64,000 nt of DNA from Apoda limacodes (lineage: Eukaryota; Arthropoda; Insecta; Lepidoptera; Limacodidae): contig OX291543.1 in the NCBI GenBank assembly GCA_946406115.1, positions 2,916,501 to 2,980,500 of the forward strand, read 5' to 3'. Shown one piece after another: positions 53,714-64,000 of the stretch. The notes below the pieces were generated by a model, which had not been told where the DNA came from, did not search any database, and saw only the letters and a list, made by a program, of their open reading frames with translations. Position numbers and translations under genes: made by a program. The stretch's first letter is position 1; each line of letters begins with the position of its first letter.

Positions 53714-55409
53714 GTAAGTGATTCTAATTGTATTCTAATTAGAACTGTACCTACATTTTAACTGTTCTAACAAGAACTGACCGCTGATTCAAATAAGTAG
53801 AAATCATCTGGTGTACATCACTAGAATACACATTCATGGCTTAAACAGTATTTATAATATAGTTATTTAGATTATACCTACTCATTTTGGAACCAAATGA
53901 TTTTAACTGATTTAGAATACGTTTTTTATTTATTTAGGTATAAATTATTATACAGGTTGTTTACCCATAAAAATCCATTGAGGAGATTCCATCAAAGAAC
54001 CTAGCTATAAAGGCAGCTTATTTGAATACTTAAAGAGGCACAGTAGGTTTACAAATGCTCCAATATTAACTGGCTACTAATGTATAACCTTTGTATATTA
54101 GTTTTAGTTGAAACTGAAAGTGTCAACATATTCCTGTATGAGAGAGTTATATTACTGTTCTTATAGTGTATTTGTACAGGTATATTTACCATGTTTCTGA
54201 AGTTATTTTAATCCACCTGGGATTTATTACAGATTAAATATAAATTATAAGTCTTAAAGCTACAAAGCTGCCAATACCAACACTATAATGATAATTGGGT
54301 ATGCAATAGGTTTAATAATCAACTTTAGCCCCTTATAATACTTGGCCTGTCTTTTTCTGCTTTTTTATACTTTACTGTGTTTATCTTAAGTATTTTCTCG
54401 TTGCGGTGAGTTTCATTAGTCATAATGGTTTAAATTTATATGGACTGCTCTTTAACCCCTCATATCTAGTAGCCTAATCACGCTACAGGAAGTTGGTTGT
54501 CTTTGACATTTTTACTTTATACAATGACCGATGTAATTAATCAACCAAAAAATTTGCTGTCAACCATCCACAGCTCTTGCTTTGGATACCTATTATTGTC
54601 AAAATTTTCATTTTCAACCATTAAAAATTGAGAAATGAGAAATTAAGTGCTATTTGTGAATAAATTTTCTATGGCAGAAATAAATGGGAAATAAAATTAA
54701 ATATATTTCTATTATAATATAAATATATAATATTATATATTTTTGTATAATAATAATAAAAATAAATTACAAGTAAGTGAGATTTTACAAAATATTGTGT
54801 CAAATGCAAAATTTAATAATTTTTCTTTAGATGTATCATACATTATTCCAAGGGTAGGTACAATTCCGATAATCTGTGATAAATCACCTATTTTTGTGTT
54901 TTTATGGTGACATGTGATTGATTAACTGTTGAGACTAAATAGCCTATAAACCTAATTTTGTTATTACTATTATTCTCCTATTCCAATTCAGTATGGAGCA
55001 GCGTGGAGTATGCGGACATTATCAATTTAAACTTAACACCGCTCTCCACAATTTGTTACATTTGATATTATTTTTATTGCATTATTTTGTTACTGTTTGC
55101 TATCCCAAAATAATAAATAGGTATATAATGTGAGATTGAATGAGTGGAAAATACGCAAATTTCATATGAATAATTAAATTAACTAATTTTAATCCTAAGA
55201 GTAGTGATGGACTCTATAGTTAAATCATGAGCGTAGTGAGTGGTTCAAGATTTGAATACTAAGTTGAGAGAGTGATTCAAAGATGCAAGATGAAAGTCTT
55301 TACACAAGTTATAGAACGAATATATTTATATAGGATATAATAGTTTGCCTTTACTTACATTATTTAATACTGGTTCCAATTATATCATAAACAATAAAAG
55401 ATATCCATT
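53714..55409. other. Non-coding, no gene seen
   Basis: AT-rich, possibly intron of the candidate gene at 53686. No repeat family recognised. Confidence 0.4.
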
Positions 55410-58175
55410 TTTTTTTTTTTTTTTTATACCACTAAGGTGGCAAACAAGCCTACGGTCCGCCTGATGGTAAGCGGTCACCGTAGCCTATGGACGCTTGCAA
55501 CACCAGGGGCATCACTCGCGCGTTGCCGACCCTTCAGAAATCTAATAACTTCTTTTTTGAAGAACCCCATACTGTAGTCCTTAGAGAAAACCTTGGCAGG
55601 GAGCTCATTCCACAACCCAAGGGTTCGCGGGAGAAAGTTTCTCTGAAACCGCACTGTACGCGACCATTTTGGTTCCAAAGTGTGAGAATGAATTCCCTGT
55701 CGATGGCGAGCGGTGCGATGGTAGAAAGTAGCCGTGGGCATCATTTCGAACAATTCCTCAGAACACAATCCATTGTACAAGCGGTAGAACACACACAGGA
55801 AGGCAAAGTCTCTCTTCAGACTTAAGGGCTCGATACCGCAAGTGAGTTTGGGATCGTCGACAATTCTCACAGCCCGTCGTTGAACCGAGTCAAAAGGGTC
55901 AAGCTGGTATCCGGGTGCACCCGCCCAGAGATGGCAGCATTACTCCATATGGGGCCGGACTTGCGACTTGTAAAGTAGCAACCTTTGCCCCGACGTGAAG
56001 TACTGCTTCGCTCTGTTGAGTACACCAAGTTTTTTGAACGCCAGCTTTACCTTGTCTAGCAAATGATCTCGGAACTGAACATCGCTGGAGTTGTCAACGC
56101 CAAGGATCCCAATGCTCTTGGAGATGGAGAGGGGAGTGTTCTGGAATTGTGGGACTACAGTGAATGGGGTTTTCTTAGCGGTGAACGAGCAGACTTGTGT
56201 CTTTGAAGGGTGGAATCGGATTAAGTTTTCCCGCCCCCAGTCAGAGACCTTGGACAGACCGATCTCGATTTGAGACACAAGTTCTTTACGCTTTTCCTCC
56301 ACAACGGAACGTGGGATGCTTGCACGGCCCGTGTAATAAGCGTCTCCAGTACTGTCATCTGCATAGCAATGTATGTTGTTGATGTCCAACATATCATTGA
56401 TGTGCAGTAGAAACAGCGTAGGAGACAGCACAGAGCCTTGCGGGACACCAGCATTAATGTCCATGCTATCAGAGCAACTACCGTCAACTACGGCTCGTAT
56501 GCTTCTGCCGGACAAAAAGCTAGCCACCCATTTGCACAAACCCTCGGGCACTCCGTAAGAAGGCAACTTCGATAGAAGACCCCGGTGCCAGACCCGATCG
56601 AACGCCTTCGCTATGTCTAGGCTACATGCCAATGCCTCCCCCTGACTCTCAATGGCTAGTGCCCATCGCTGTGTGAGATACACTAGAAGGTCACCAGTTG
56701 AGCGACCGTGGCGGAAGCCATATTGACGGTCACTGATCAGGTCGTGTTTTTCTAGGTATCTCAAAAGCTGTGTGTTGATCACACGCTCCATCACCTTGGA
56801 GAGGAGAGAGGTTATAGCGATAGGCCTGTAATTCGATGGATCTGATCTATCGCCCTTTTTGGGCACCGGGTGCAAATTTGCAGTCTTCCATGAAGACGGA
56901 AATTGCCTAGTGTGGTAGGAAAGCGTGAAGAGGCGCGTGAGTACAGGACATAACTCAGGAGCACACTGCTTAAGCACCACTGCTGGTATGCAGTCTGGCC
57001 CACTCGACTTTTGAACGTCTAGGGAAAGCAACGCCCGCCGGACCTCGCGCTGTGTTATAGAGATTTCCGGCATGGTCTTACCGCACCACGGTAAAGTAGA
57101 TGGTACAGCGCCTTCGTCGTTCACATTCGAGTCAGAGGCAAAGAGACTACCCAATAGATCGGCTTTCTCTTTTGCACTGTGGGCCAAGTCACCATCGGTC
57201 TTTCGCAGTGGTGGTAATGACGACTGGCAGAAGTTCCCCTCGGCAGCTTTAGCAAGCGACCAGAAAGCACGACTCCCAGAAGGATAGCTCGCAAGTCGCC
57301 CACCTATTTTGCCGATGAATTGGAATTTTGCTCTGGCAGTTGCTTTCTTACTGAACCTCGAGGCAGCATTTAATTTGCGTTTTAACTCAGAAATATTCGG
57401 ATCCTTATTATTACGAGCCGTGGTCCAAGCCTCATACGCAGTTTGCTTAAGAATTTTAGCTTCTCTGCAAGGCCTATTAAACCACGGTCGTTTTTTGACG
57501 CCGGCAGCTACTCGCAGGTTAGGAATGAAACATTCCATACCAGCGAGGATTGTCTCAGTGACTGCGGCTGCGCAGACGTCAGGATCTTCTGAGCTATAGC
57601 AGATCTGCCTCCACGGGTACGATGCATAAAATTCTCGCAATCCATCCCAGTCTGCCGACTTATAATGCCACACACGACGCCAATTAGTTGGCCCAGAAGG
57701 ATCAGGTTGTGTGCATGACATTTGAGTCCGGATGAGACAGTGGTCCGAGGAGCCAAGAGGCGCATCCACTGAGACGGAGTATCCATCCGGACGTGTAGTC
57801 AGCAGAAGGTCCAGTAAGGAGCTTGTATGGTCCTCAATATCTGGTATTCTCGTTGGAGAAAGTACCAGCTGAGAGAATCCATAGGTCAGAGCAAATTCAT
57901 GAGCAGATATCCCTGCATAGTTATTGGTTCGAGAACTGAGCCACTCACGATGGTGGGCGTTAAAGTCTCCCAAAATAACTAAATCTGCTGTAGGATATTG
58001 CTCTAGAACTTTGTCAGTCGTCAAACTCAGGTGCGTGAAGAGTCGAGTTACGTCCGTGTCACCGCTATGAGACCTGTATAGGCACGCATAGATACAAGTG
58101 TGGCCCCCATGATCTACGCGCACCCACAATATCGACAGGTCCCTGTCTTCATGGCTATGAAGTCGGCGACAGCAT
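55410..58175 (-). mobile_element. CR1/Jockey-like LINE, 5'-truncated, nearly intact
   Basis: Runs on the minus strand from about 58175 to a T/A tail at 55410-55427. The 3' UTR reads TGACCGCTTACCATCAGGCGGACC ... GCCACCTTAGTGGTAT. Its GC content is well above its surroundings. It is the reference copy for the fragments at 32105, 37955, 41640 and 49935 and for a scrap of about 30 bp at 63181. I could not identify a convincing target duplication. Confidence 0.88.
55475..58129 (-). pseudogene. LINE ORF2: endonuclease-reverse transcriptase with one nonsense codon
   Basis: One frame throughout. The first 150 codons are the second half of an APE-type endonuclease (LGDFNAHHREWLSS; GSSDHCLI); its start is lost. 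The reverse transcriptase follows: NYRPIAITSLLSK, GFRHGRSTGDLL, SLDIAKAFDRVWH, GVPQGSVLSP and the catalytic YADDS (56354-56365). At 55940-55942 a TAC of the related copies is TAA, after RPHME; the frame then continues in phase for 155 codons to GVASVHRLR and TGA. No other break was seen, so this copy died, or was inserted dead, by a single base change plus 5' truncation. Confidence 0.88.
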
Positions 58176-59054
58176 ATCTATAATTGCACCAAAAAATTTC
58201 AGTTATGTTTTTTCCATCAAACTTGCCAAAAAGACTCTTAAAGGTCAAGCAGACAGACGTAGTGTATGTTTATTGATGCCCTATCTATTGGCACCCTTTG
58301 TGTACAGAAGTAGTCTGTTCTTCTTCTTTTTTGCCACATTATTTGCAGCTTTAAGTATACCTACACATTCCATTTGGAGTATTGTGTTAAACTATTACCT
58401 AATGATGAATAAATAAACTGGAATAATTTATTGTCAACATATGAAGATCCTTTACTTCTTTTCTGTAGAATTTATTAAAAGTTTGGCCAGAATGCTAACT
58501 TGCCTCTTGTGAAAATATCATGAATTAAAGAAATTATTAACTACATAACTCAAAAGTGCCACTCATATCATAAATACCAATTAAAACTGACAGATATATT
58601 CTAGAACAAAACATTCTTAAGTAGCCTATGTATTAACGGATGTTACAGTTTCTATGTAGTACATTTTCATATGCTTTGTAGGAAGAGGAAATTAAAGGTA
58701 GGATGTGTTGGCGATAGTTAGGTAGCTGCTTACTATGCGCCTTAATTCCATGGCCTTTCTATACTTCCGAACTATATACTATACAATATTACTATTTATT
58801 CTATCCATACTTAATATTATAAATGCGAAAGTGTCTTTGTTTATTTCACGGCTACACCGCGGGAGGATGTCAGCTTGCACCTTGGGAAAGAACATATAGT
58901 AGAATTGAATTTTCAGTTAGTAAATCAAGTCTAAATAAGTAATTAAAACATATACATAGATACTACATTATAATTCCAAGGTCTGCAAGCACTAACATTA
59001 GCAAAAACATAATACAATACTCAATAGAAAAAAATTACCTCTAGTTTTTGTCAA
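58176..59054. other. Intergenic, no gene seen
   Basis: AT-rich; nothing recognisable beyond a short RTE-tail-like scrap (ATTATAAATGCGAAAGTGTCTTTG) at about 58814. Confidence 0.4.
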
Positions 59055-59495
59055 TTTTTAGGGTTCCGTTCCATTCCGTAAAAACGGGACCCTATTACTA
59101 AGACTCCGCTATCCGTCCGTCCGTCCGTCACAACGCTGTATTTCATGAACCGTGATAGTTAGACAGTTAAAATTTTCACAGATGATTTCTGTTGCCGCTA
59201 TAACAACAAATACTAAAAAACAAAACAAAATAAATATTAGGGGCTCCCATACAACAACAACAAACAATGTGATTTTTTTTGCTCGTTTTTGCTCGGTGTT
59301 GATGACGGCAACAGATAGACGCTTGAAATATTCACAGAATATTTAGTTATCTATTCACTTTAAACATATAAATATTAAATAAAAATAAAAGGGGGCTCTC
59401 ATACAACAGCCGTGATTTTTTTGCCGTTTTTTATAGATAGTGGTCCGGAACCCTTCGTGCGCGAGTCCGACTCGCACTTGGCCGATTTTTTATTT
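59055..59495 (+). repeat. Interspersed repeat bounded by GGGTTCCG and CTTGGCCGATTTTTT
   Basis: Starts TAGGGTTCCGTTCC...AAAACGGGACCCTA, has a CCGTCCGTCCGTC run and ends GCGAGTCCGACTCGCACTTGGCCGATTTTTT. Both ends are ones I know from a common lepidopteran dispersed repeat; the ending is shared with 20095-20160. Confidence 0.65.
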
Positions 59496-59639
59496 ATTTT
59501 TAGTACGGTACATAATTAAATAAGCTGATATTTCATAATAATATTCCTTAATACATAAGCCTTCGGTTATTATTAGCAAATTTTTAATACAAGTAATAAT
59601 ATTCCAGTTATTTAATTTAAGCATGTCGCCCATACTACG

Positions 59640-60075
59640 TTCATATTCCGCGTTGTATGCATAATTTGTCTGGCTTTATGGCCGCTCTTAAAAAACTTCA
59701 AGAGTGAGTCGGATGCCGTAGGAATCCCACGGCGATAACCTATAACCGATAGCGCTAATCCTACTATCCTACTTCCTACTTTTAAATGTGATAGTATGTC
59801 TGGATGGATGAATGGAGGGATGTTTGTTACTCAATCACGCTCAAACCACTAGACTAATCGGAATGAAACCTGGCCCACATATAGGTTAGGTCCCAAAAAA
59901 GCACATAGGCTTTTTGTCCCGAAAAATTCAAAAGTTCCTGCGGGATAACTATAACCGAGCTTAAACGTACTATAGCTTGCTATAACAAACTACATTAGTA
60001 TAATAAGCGGTTAACGTGAGGAGTTCCACGCCGATGACCGAATTTACGGTGGGCGGACCCGATGGCAAAGTCTAG
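59640..60075 (-). repeat. Interspersed repeat with RTE-tail-like blocks
   Basis: Contains TTCAAGAGTGAGTCGG, CACGCTCAAACCACTAGACTAATCGGAATGAAA and CGAAAAATTCAAAAGTTCC, diverged forms of blocks seen at 47970-48180. No intact frame. Confidence 0.45.
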
Positions 60076-60607
60076 TACACAGTATACTGTATACTATAAA
60101 TGCTTTGTTTGTTTGTCCTTCATTATCAGCTCAGCAACGGAACAAGTGAACAAGTTTATGGGCCCGAGAGTGACACAGCCTTTTTTATTCCAATCGAGAG
60201 TTTCTACGGTAATTTTGTTTGGCTTATTTTCAATCGCCAATTACCGTAACGGACCACCCAATTCTTTGGCACACACATTTCTGGAAGCACGAAGGGTACT
60301 TGTTACCCCGATAAAGATTTCCGTCGGGTTTTATTGTCTTTTTAACGGAGCATCAAATTGGAATAAATTAGCAGCTTAATAAAATTAACAGGGTTACTTG
60401 GTATTTGCCACAAAGATAGCTGGGGGAAAGAAAATTGACATAGAATAGTACTTTAACTCGATAGAGAGGTCCTTCGCTTTGTAATGGTGCAATTAGGTGA
60501 CTATTTTTGGCACATAGGTAGCTGCGAGGAACATAGAATAATTATATCTTGATTATCAAGAAGTTCCAGTAGAAATTCTGCGGCGATGCCTTAATTCCGT
60601 GCGGATA

Positions 60608-61179
60608 AAGCCGTGTCTCCTGCTAGTTGTTTTTGTTAAATTTTACATCTAACACCTAACCTCTAACAGAAATGTTAATGATTTTGACATTTAAAGTTAA
60701 AAAAACATGTTAACACGTTATCCGAGGCGGATGGAAAACATCACCCGCGTTCGCCTGCAGGGGGGGTGATTCATTCATTTTGTGTTAAGTATTCGTTGCG
60801 TGTTGTCTGATCTGTGGTTCGCTTTGCGCGCTCGCCCGCCATCTTTGCATTAGCTTGCTACTAATGCAAATCTGTGCTTCTTTATTTAAGTTAATTAGGT
60901 ATATTCTCTTTGCTGTGCTTTGGATTTTGTAAAATTTTACATTTGTAGATTCTACATTTTTGTCTAACACTTCGCCTCTGGACTAAAACCAAGATAGCTA
61001 CAACTGCTAACACATCTTCCTTGTCGGAGCTCATCTTGCACACTGAGAAACTAACAAAACAAAAACAATACGAAAAAATGACGAGGAGACAGTTTGTTAA
61101 AGAAAAGTGTTAATGTTAACATGTTAAGTTAGATGTTTTGTTAGAATTTAACAAAAACAACTAGCAGGAGACACGGCTT
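60608..61179. mobile_element. MITE with perfect 33-bp terminal inverted repeats
   Basis: Arms 60610-60642 and 61145-61177 are exact reverse complements beginning GCCGTGTCTCCTGCTAGTTG; the match extends two bases outwards (AAGCCGTG). A second pairing block (ACATCTAAC / GTTAGATGT) sits just inside. The interior, about 570 bp in total, has no transposase frame. The family is unknown to me; the flank TTAA on the right hints at a TTAA target. Confidence 0.8.
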
Positions 61180-62274
61180 AAGACATACTACTATAGTAAA
61201 TGCGAAAGTTTGCGAATGACTGTGAGACTTAATATATTTTTTAGGTAAGTCCTTCTTTACGCCACAACAACTAATTCGATTTATCCCAATAGCGAATTCC
61301 CAACAATATCATCAAATAAGACACATCTTATATGTGATGTTTACCACACCTTGGACACTTAATACAAAAAACGCATTATTAGTGGCTACTAAAATAAATT
61401 ATGTATGCAAACGTGTGAGTGTTTTATGCGAGCGGTCTTACCATGGTCTTACACAGAATTGTAACAGAGGGGTGGCGGGGTCGGATCTAGAGAGCAGCAA
61501 AGTGCGACCATTCTGCATGAAACTGTGCTGTAAGTGAAGGAATTGCAGTACCTAAGCGGGTGGAGTCTTGGGTCGAAGCTAGTGTTGTAATAAGCAATGA
61601 AGCAGCTGACGATCAGCTGTAGCGCAACTACCTGTCCATTATTTTTTTTATAAATACTGCACGTGTACGCTTCCTTTGTAAAGTTCACTTTAAATGCAAA
61701 ATGGACTTCGGGTTTTCGTAGGATCTTGTTCTTTATCGCCTAGTTTTAGAGTTTATTTTGTGTTTCTTGATACTTATATGCAAGTATTCTAAATTGCACA
61801 ATTGTGTTTTTTTTTCTTAAAACTTGTCTCGTGCGTTAAATGGAGGTACCTACCTGCTTTTTTTCGATCAGCTGATGAAACAGCTGATGCAAAGAAAGTT
61901 TGGTTTTTTTTGCTGATCGCACGGATATTTCTCACGATTAGATTCCATTTTTTTTATTAAGAAATACTAAATTTTCCCGTCATGGACTATTGTGTCCGCC
62001 GTCGCGTTGTCGTCGACCAATAATCAAACCAACATAACATTAATAAAAAACATACCTACTTATTAAAATAAATAATCTTATCTAAAAGTTATTAAATGAG
62101 AATAATCCAGATTATTCAATATAGTGGTTCTTCTGGTTCTACGATTTCTGTACTTCACTGATTTCGTGCAAATCACATGTTCATCAAGATTTTCGAAAAG
62201 CTATATATTAAGGTGCTTGTAGCCTTCAATTTTTTTTAATAAAACCTTATTTTCTTTCGTGTCTTTGGCACTTA
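61180..62274. other. Intergenic, no gene seen
   Basis: Short CAGCTGA-type palindromes around 61600 and 61870. The open frame at 61334-61537 has no domain and no splice support. Confidence 0.4.
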
Positions 62275-62605
62275 GTGGACATGACATGGCTCCGCCCACC
62301 CTAAATTAGGTTATCGGCGTGGAACACCCTAATTATACTAATAAAGTTTACTATAGCAAGCTATAGTTTGTTTCAGCTCGGTTATAGTTATTCCCCCGGG
62401 AACGTCTAAATTTTTCGGGATAAAAACTAAAGATAAATATAATGCGTTGTTCTGCATCCGACTGCAGCGCCATCTGCCGGGCTGAATTGTGAATCTAAAC
62501 CATCCAGGGCGCCATCCAAACGCATACAAAAAAATCATTCAAATCGGTCCAGCCGTTTAGGAGGAGTACAGTGACATACAAACGTATAGTAGAATTATAT
62601 ATATA
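62275..62605 (+). repeat. RTE-LINE-type tail repeat with one 118-bp-type unit
   Basis: CCGCCCACCCTAAATTAGGTTATCGGCGTGG, then GACTGCAGCGCCATCTGCCGGG and AATCGGTCCAGCCGTTTAGGAGG. A single unit of the sequence that is tandemly repeated at 25330-25690. Confidence 0.6.
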
Positions 62606-63949
62606 TAAAGATAAGAGTGAAATAAACTTAAGCACAAATGATATAATTGTGTGAATGATACCTTTACTTATGAACTTTACTGTACACAATTGGTCGTGTG
62701 TTTCTGTTGTGCATATTTACCATAATAACATTAGTCATTATAATATTAATTATATTAAATATCATGGCTTCATGTATCGAACTCAAAGAAACAAAAGTGT
62801 TAACACTGACAAATAATATGCTATATTATACAGCTGGCCTGAATCAAACCAAAACCCTATAAAGAACCAGATTTCAACAGTATTAAAAACAGAATTGCCA
62901 CTTTTAATGTGTTTTAACTGTTTATTTTATGAAAACCATTTTAAACACTTTTTAGCAGACTATAATTAGCCTAGATCTAGTAAAAGCGACGAGACCAAAT
63001 ATGCTAAGTAATCGATCAGGTTACAGATTATTTTATTTAAAAAAAAATATTATCTCTTAATTATATTTTATTATATTAAACCTAATGCAAAATCTAGGAA
63101 AATAATTTATATTTTATACACAAAAATAACTAAGACAAAATGTTAAAAGATTTAAGTGATATATTGGTAACGCTAAATTTCGGGTGCAACCGCCCAGAGA
63201 TGGCAGCAGTAGGATATATTATCATTGAATTGTAGTATGCATTTCTGCAAAAACGGCCACTTTAAGCAAAAATGGCTACAAAAAATCACAGAAATAATTT
63301 ATTCTAAGAGTAAAAGAAAACGTTCTAAAAATAACTTATGACTAGTTTAATATTTTTAACATTTGGATTCTCGAAATGGCGGCGCTAGTTAGCTGCTATA
63401 CACCCGTAAACGACTACTTTCATATGTGACCATCGGCCATCGGCCAGGCAGGACCGTCGGTTTAGCTCAGAAAAGTGTGGCATAGGCAGTCAGTCAGTGG
63501 TCACCTATCCAATCAACTCACCATGCCCGACGTTGCTTAACTTAGCATATCGTTTCCGGTTTTTCGATAGACGAAAGTTAATGTAGAGTACTTATTAGTT
63601 AGTCAAAAGTAATACGATAACGCGTAGCATTTAAAGGCCTCCTTCTCTCTTAAAACAGCGCGCCCTGCAGATCGGCATTTGCAAAATAAATTCATATCAA
63701 CTTTAGAAAAAAAAAAATTAACAATAATAATTTATAGCAATGTGACTTTAAAGTAAAGTTCTTAAAGTTGCTTTTCCATTGCCACGACTTTACAATTTAG
63801 TTTTTTTTTCGCCAACAGCTGGCAGTCAGCTGTCGTTTGAACAACTGTAAAGGTAAATGACAAAAGAATGCATACGGCCTGAGCGTGCAACCTTTACGTG
63901 CGTTCAAATTTTCTAACTTTGGACAGACCCATGGAACTCAAATCTCTAT
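62606..63949. other. Intergenic, repeats only
   Basis: AT-rich. At 63181-63212 there is a scrap of about 30 bp of the CR1/Jockey-like LINE (GGTGCAACCGCCCAGAGATG). At 63320-63410 lies a relative of the repeat at 14785. No gene seen. Confidence 0.45.
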
Positions 63950-64000
63950 GGCTCGGTTATGTGACTGTCTGCTTATCCAAGGAATGTGGGTTGATCCCGG
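63950..64000 (+). repeat. tRNA-derived SINE, cut by window end
   Basis: GGCTCGGTTATGTGACTGTC ... CCAAGGAATGTGGGTTGATCCCGG resembles the tRNA-like heads at 23667 and 36229, with the B box at the very end of the window. Confidence 0.45.

Noticed and set aside
60062..60379. 105-codon plus-strand open frame as next exon after 53713
   Set aside because: No phase-1 acceptor at its start and no recognisable domain; it overlaps repeat-like sequence.
63181..63212. Regulatory element conserved with 55911-55946
   Set aside because: The match is a short scrap of LINE coding sequence, most simply a leftover of an old insertion.

Overview
This is a lepidopteran (moth or butterfly) nuclear DNA window. The evidence is small AT-rich introns with GT-AG borders, an insect-type aldo-keto reductase, and a dense mix of repeats typical of Lepidoptera: CR1/Jockey-like LINEs whose 3' end reads GCCACCTTAGTGGTAT followed by poly-A, RTE-like tails with CAGACAGACAG runs, tRNA-derived SINEs and a Penelope-like element. 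The species cannot be named from sequence alone.

Only two host genes can be built with confidence, and both needed exon assembly by hand. The first (+ strand, 11678-30659) has 12 exons whose splice phases all agree and give a 1488-residue protein. About 1170 residues are charged, low-complexity sequence with several S/T-x-I-P motifs and a duplicated 44-residue module. The C-terminus is a complete aldo-keto reductase domain with the full Asp-Tyr-Lys-His tetrad. A short 141-residue form can arise by reading through the first donor into an in-frame stop and AATAAA. The second (- strand, 46723 down to 34474) has seven exons with matching phases and encodes 640 residues: an N-terminal coiled coil, a central region that looks like the RWD-type kinetochore protein CENP-P, and a 340-residue lysine/asparagine-rich tail. 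The two genes converge tail to tail, about 3.8 kb apart.

Layout. 1-11 kb: intergenic, repeats only. 11-31 kb: the reductase fusion gene; its introns hold a 764-bp inverted-repeat element, a Penelope-like remnant, SINEs, an 18-bp minisatellite and, in the last intron, an apparently intact 2.1-kb Sailor-type (DD82E) transposon with perfect 28-bp ends and TA duplications. 31-34 kb: LINE and RTE scraps. 34-47 kb: the CENP-P-like gene, with LINE copies and SINEs in its introns, including an internally deleted RNase H-bearing LINE. 47-64 kb: mostly repeats, including a nearly complete 5'-truncated LINE broken by one nonsense codon, a retroelement C-terminal fragment, a long hairpin inside an interspersed element, a MITE with perfect 33-bp ends, and one small candidate first exon (MGLTASAVP, 53686) of a gene that would continue rightwards.

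There is no operon logic here. The points of most interest are the reductase with its giant microtubule-tip-like N-terminal extension, the CENP-P-like kinetochore candidate in a lineage known to lack CenH3, and the intact Sailor element. All family assignments come from reading motifs by eye; no search was run.
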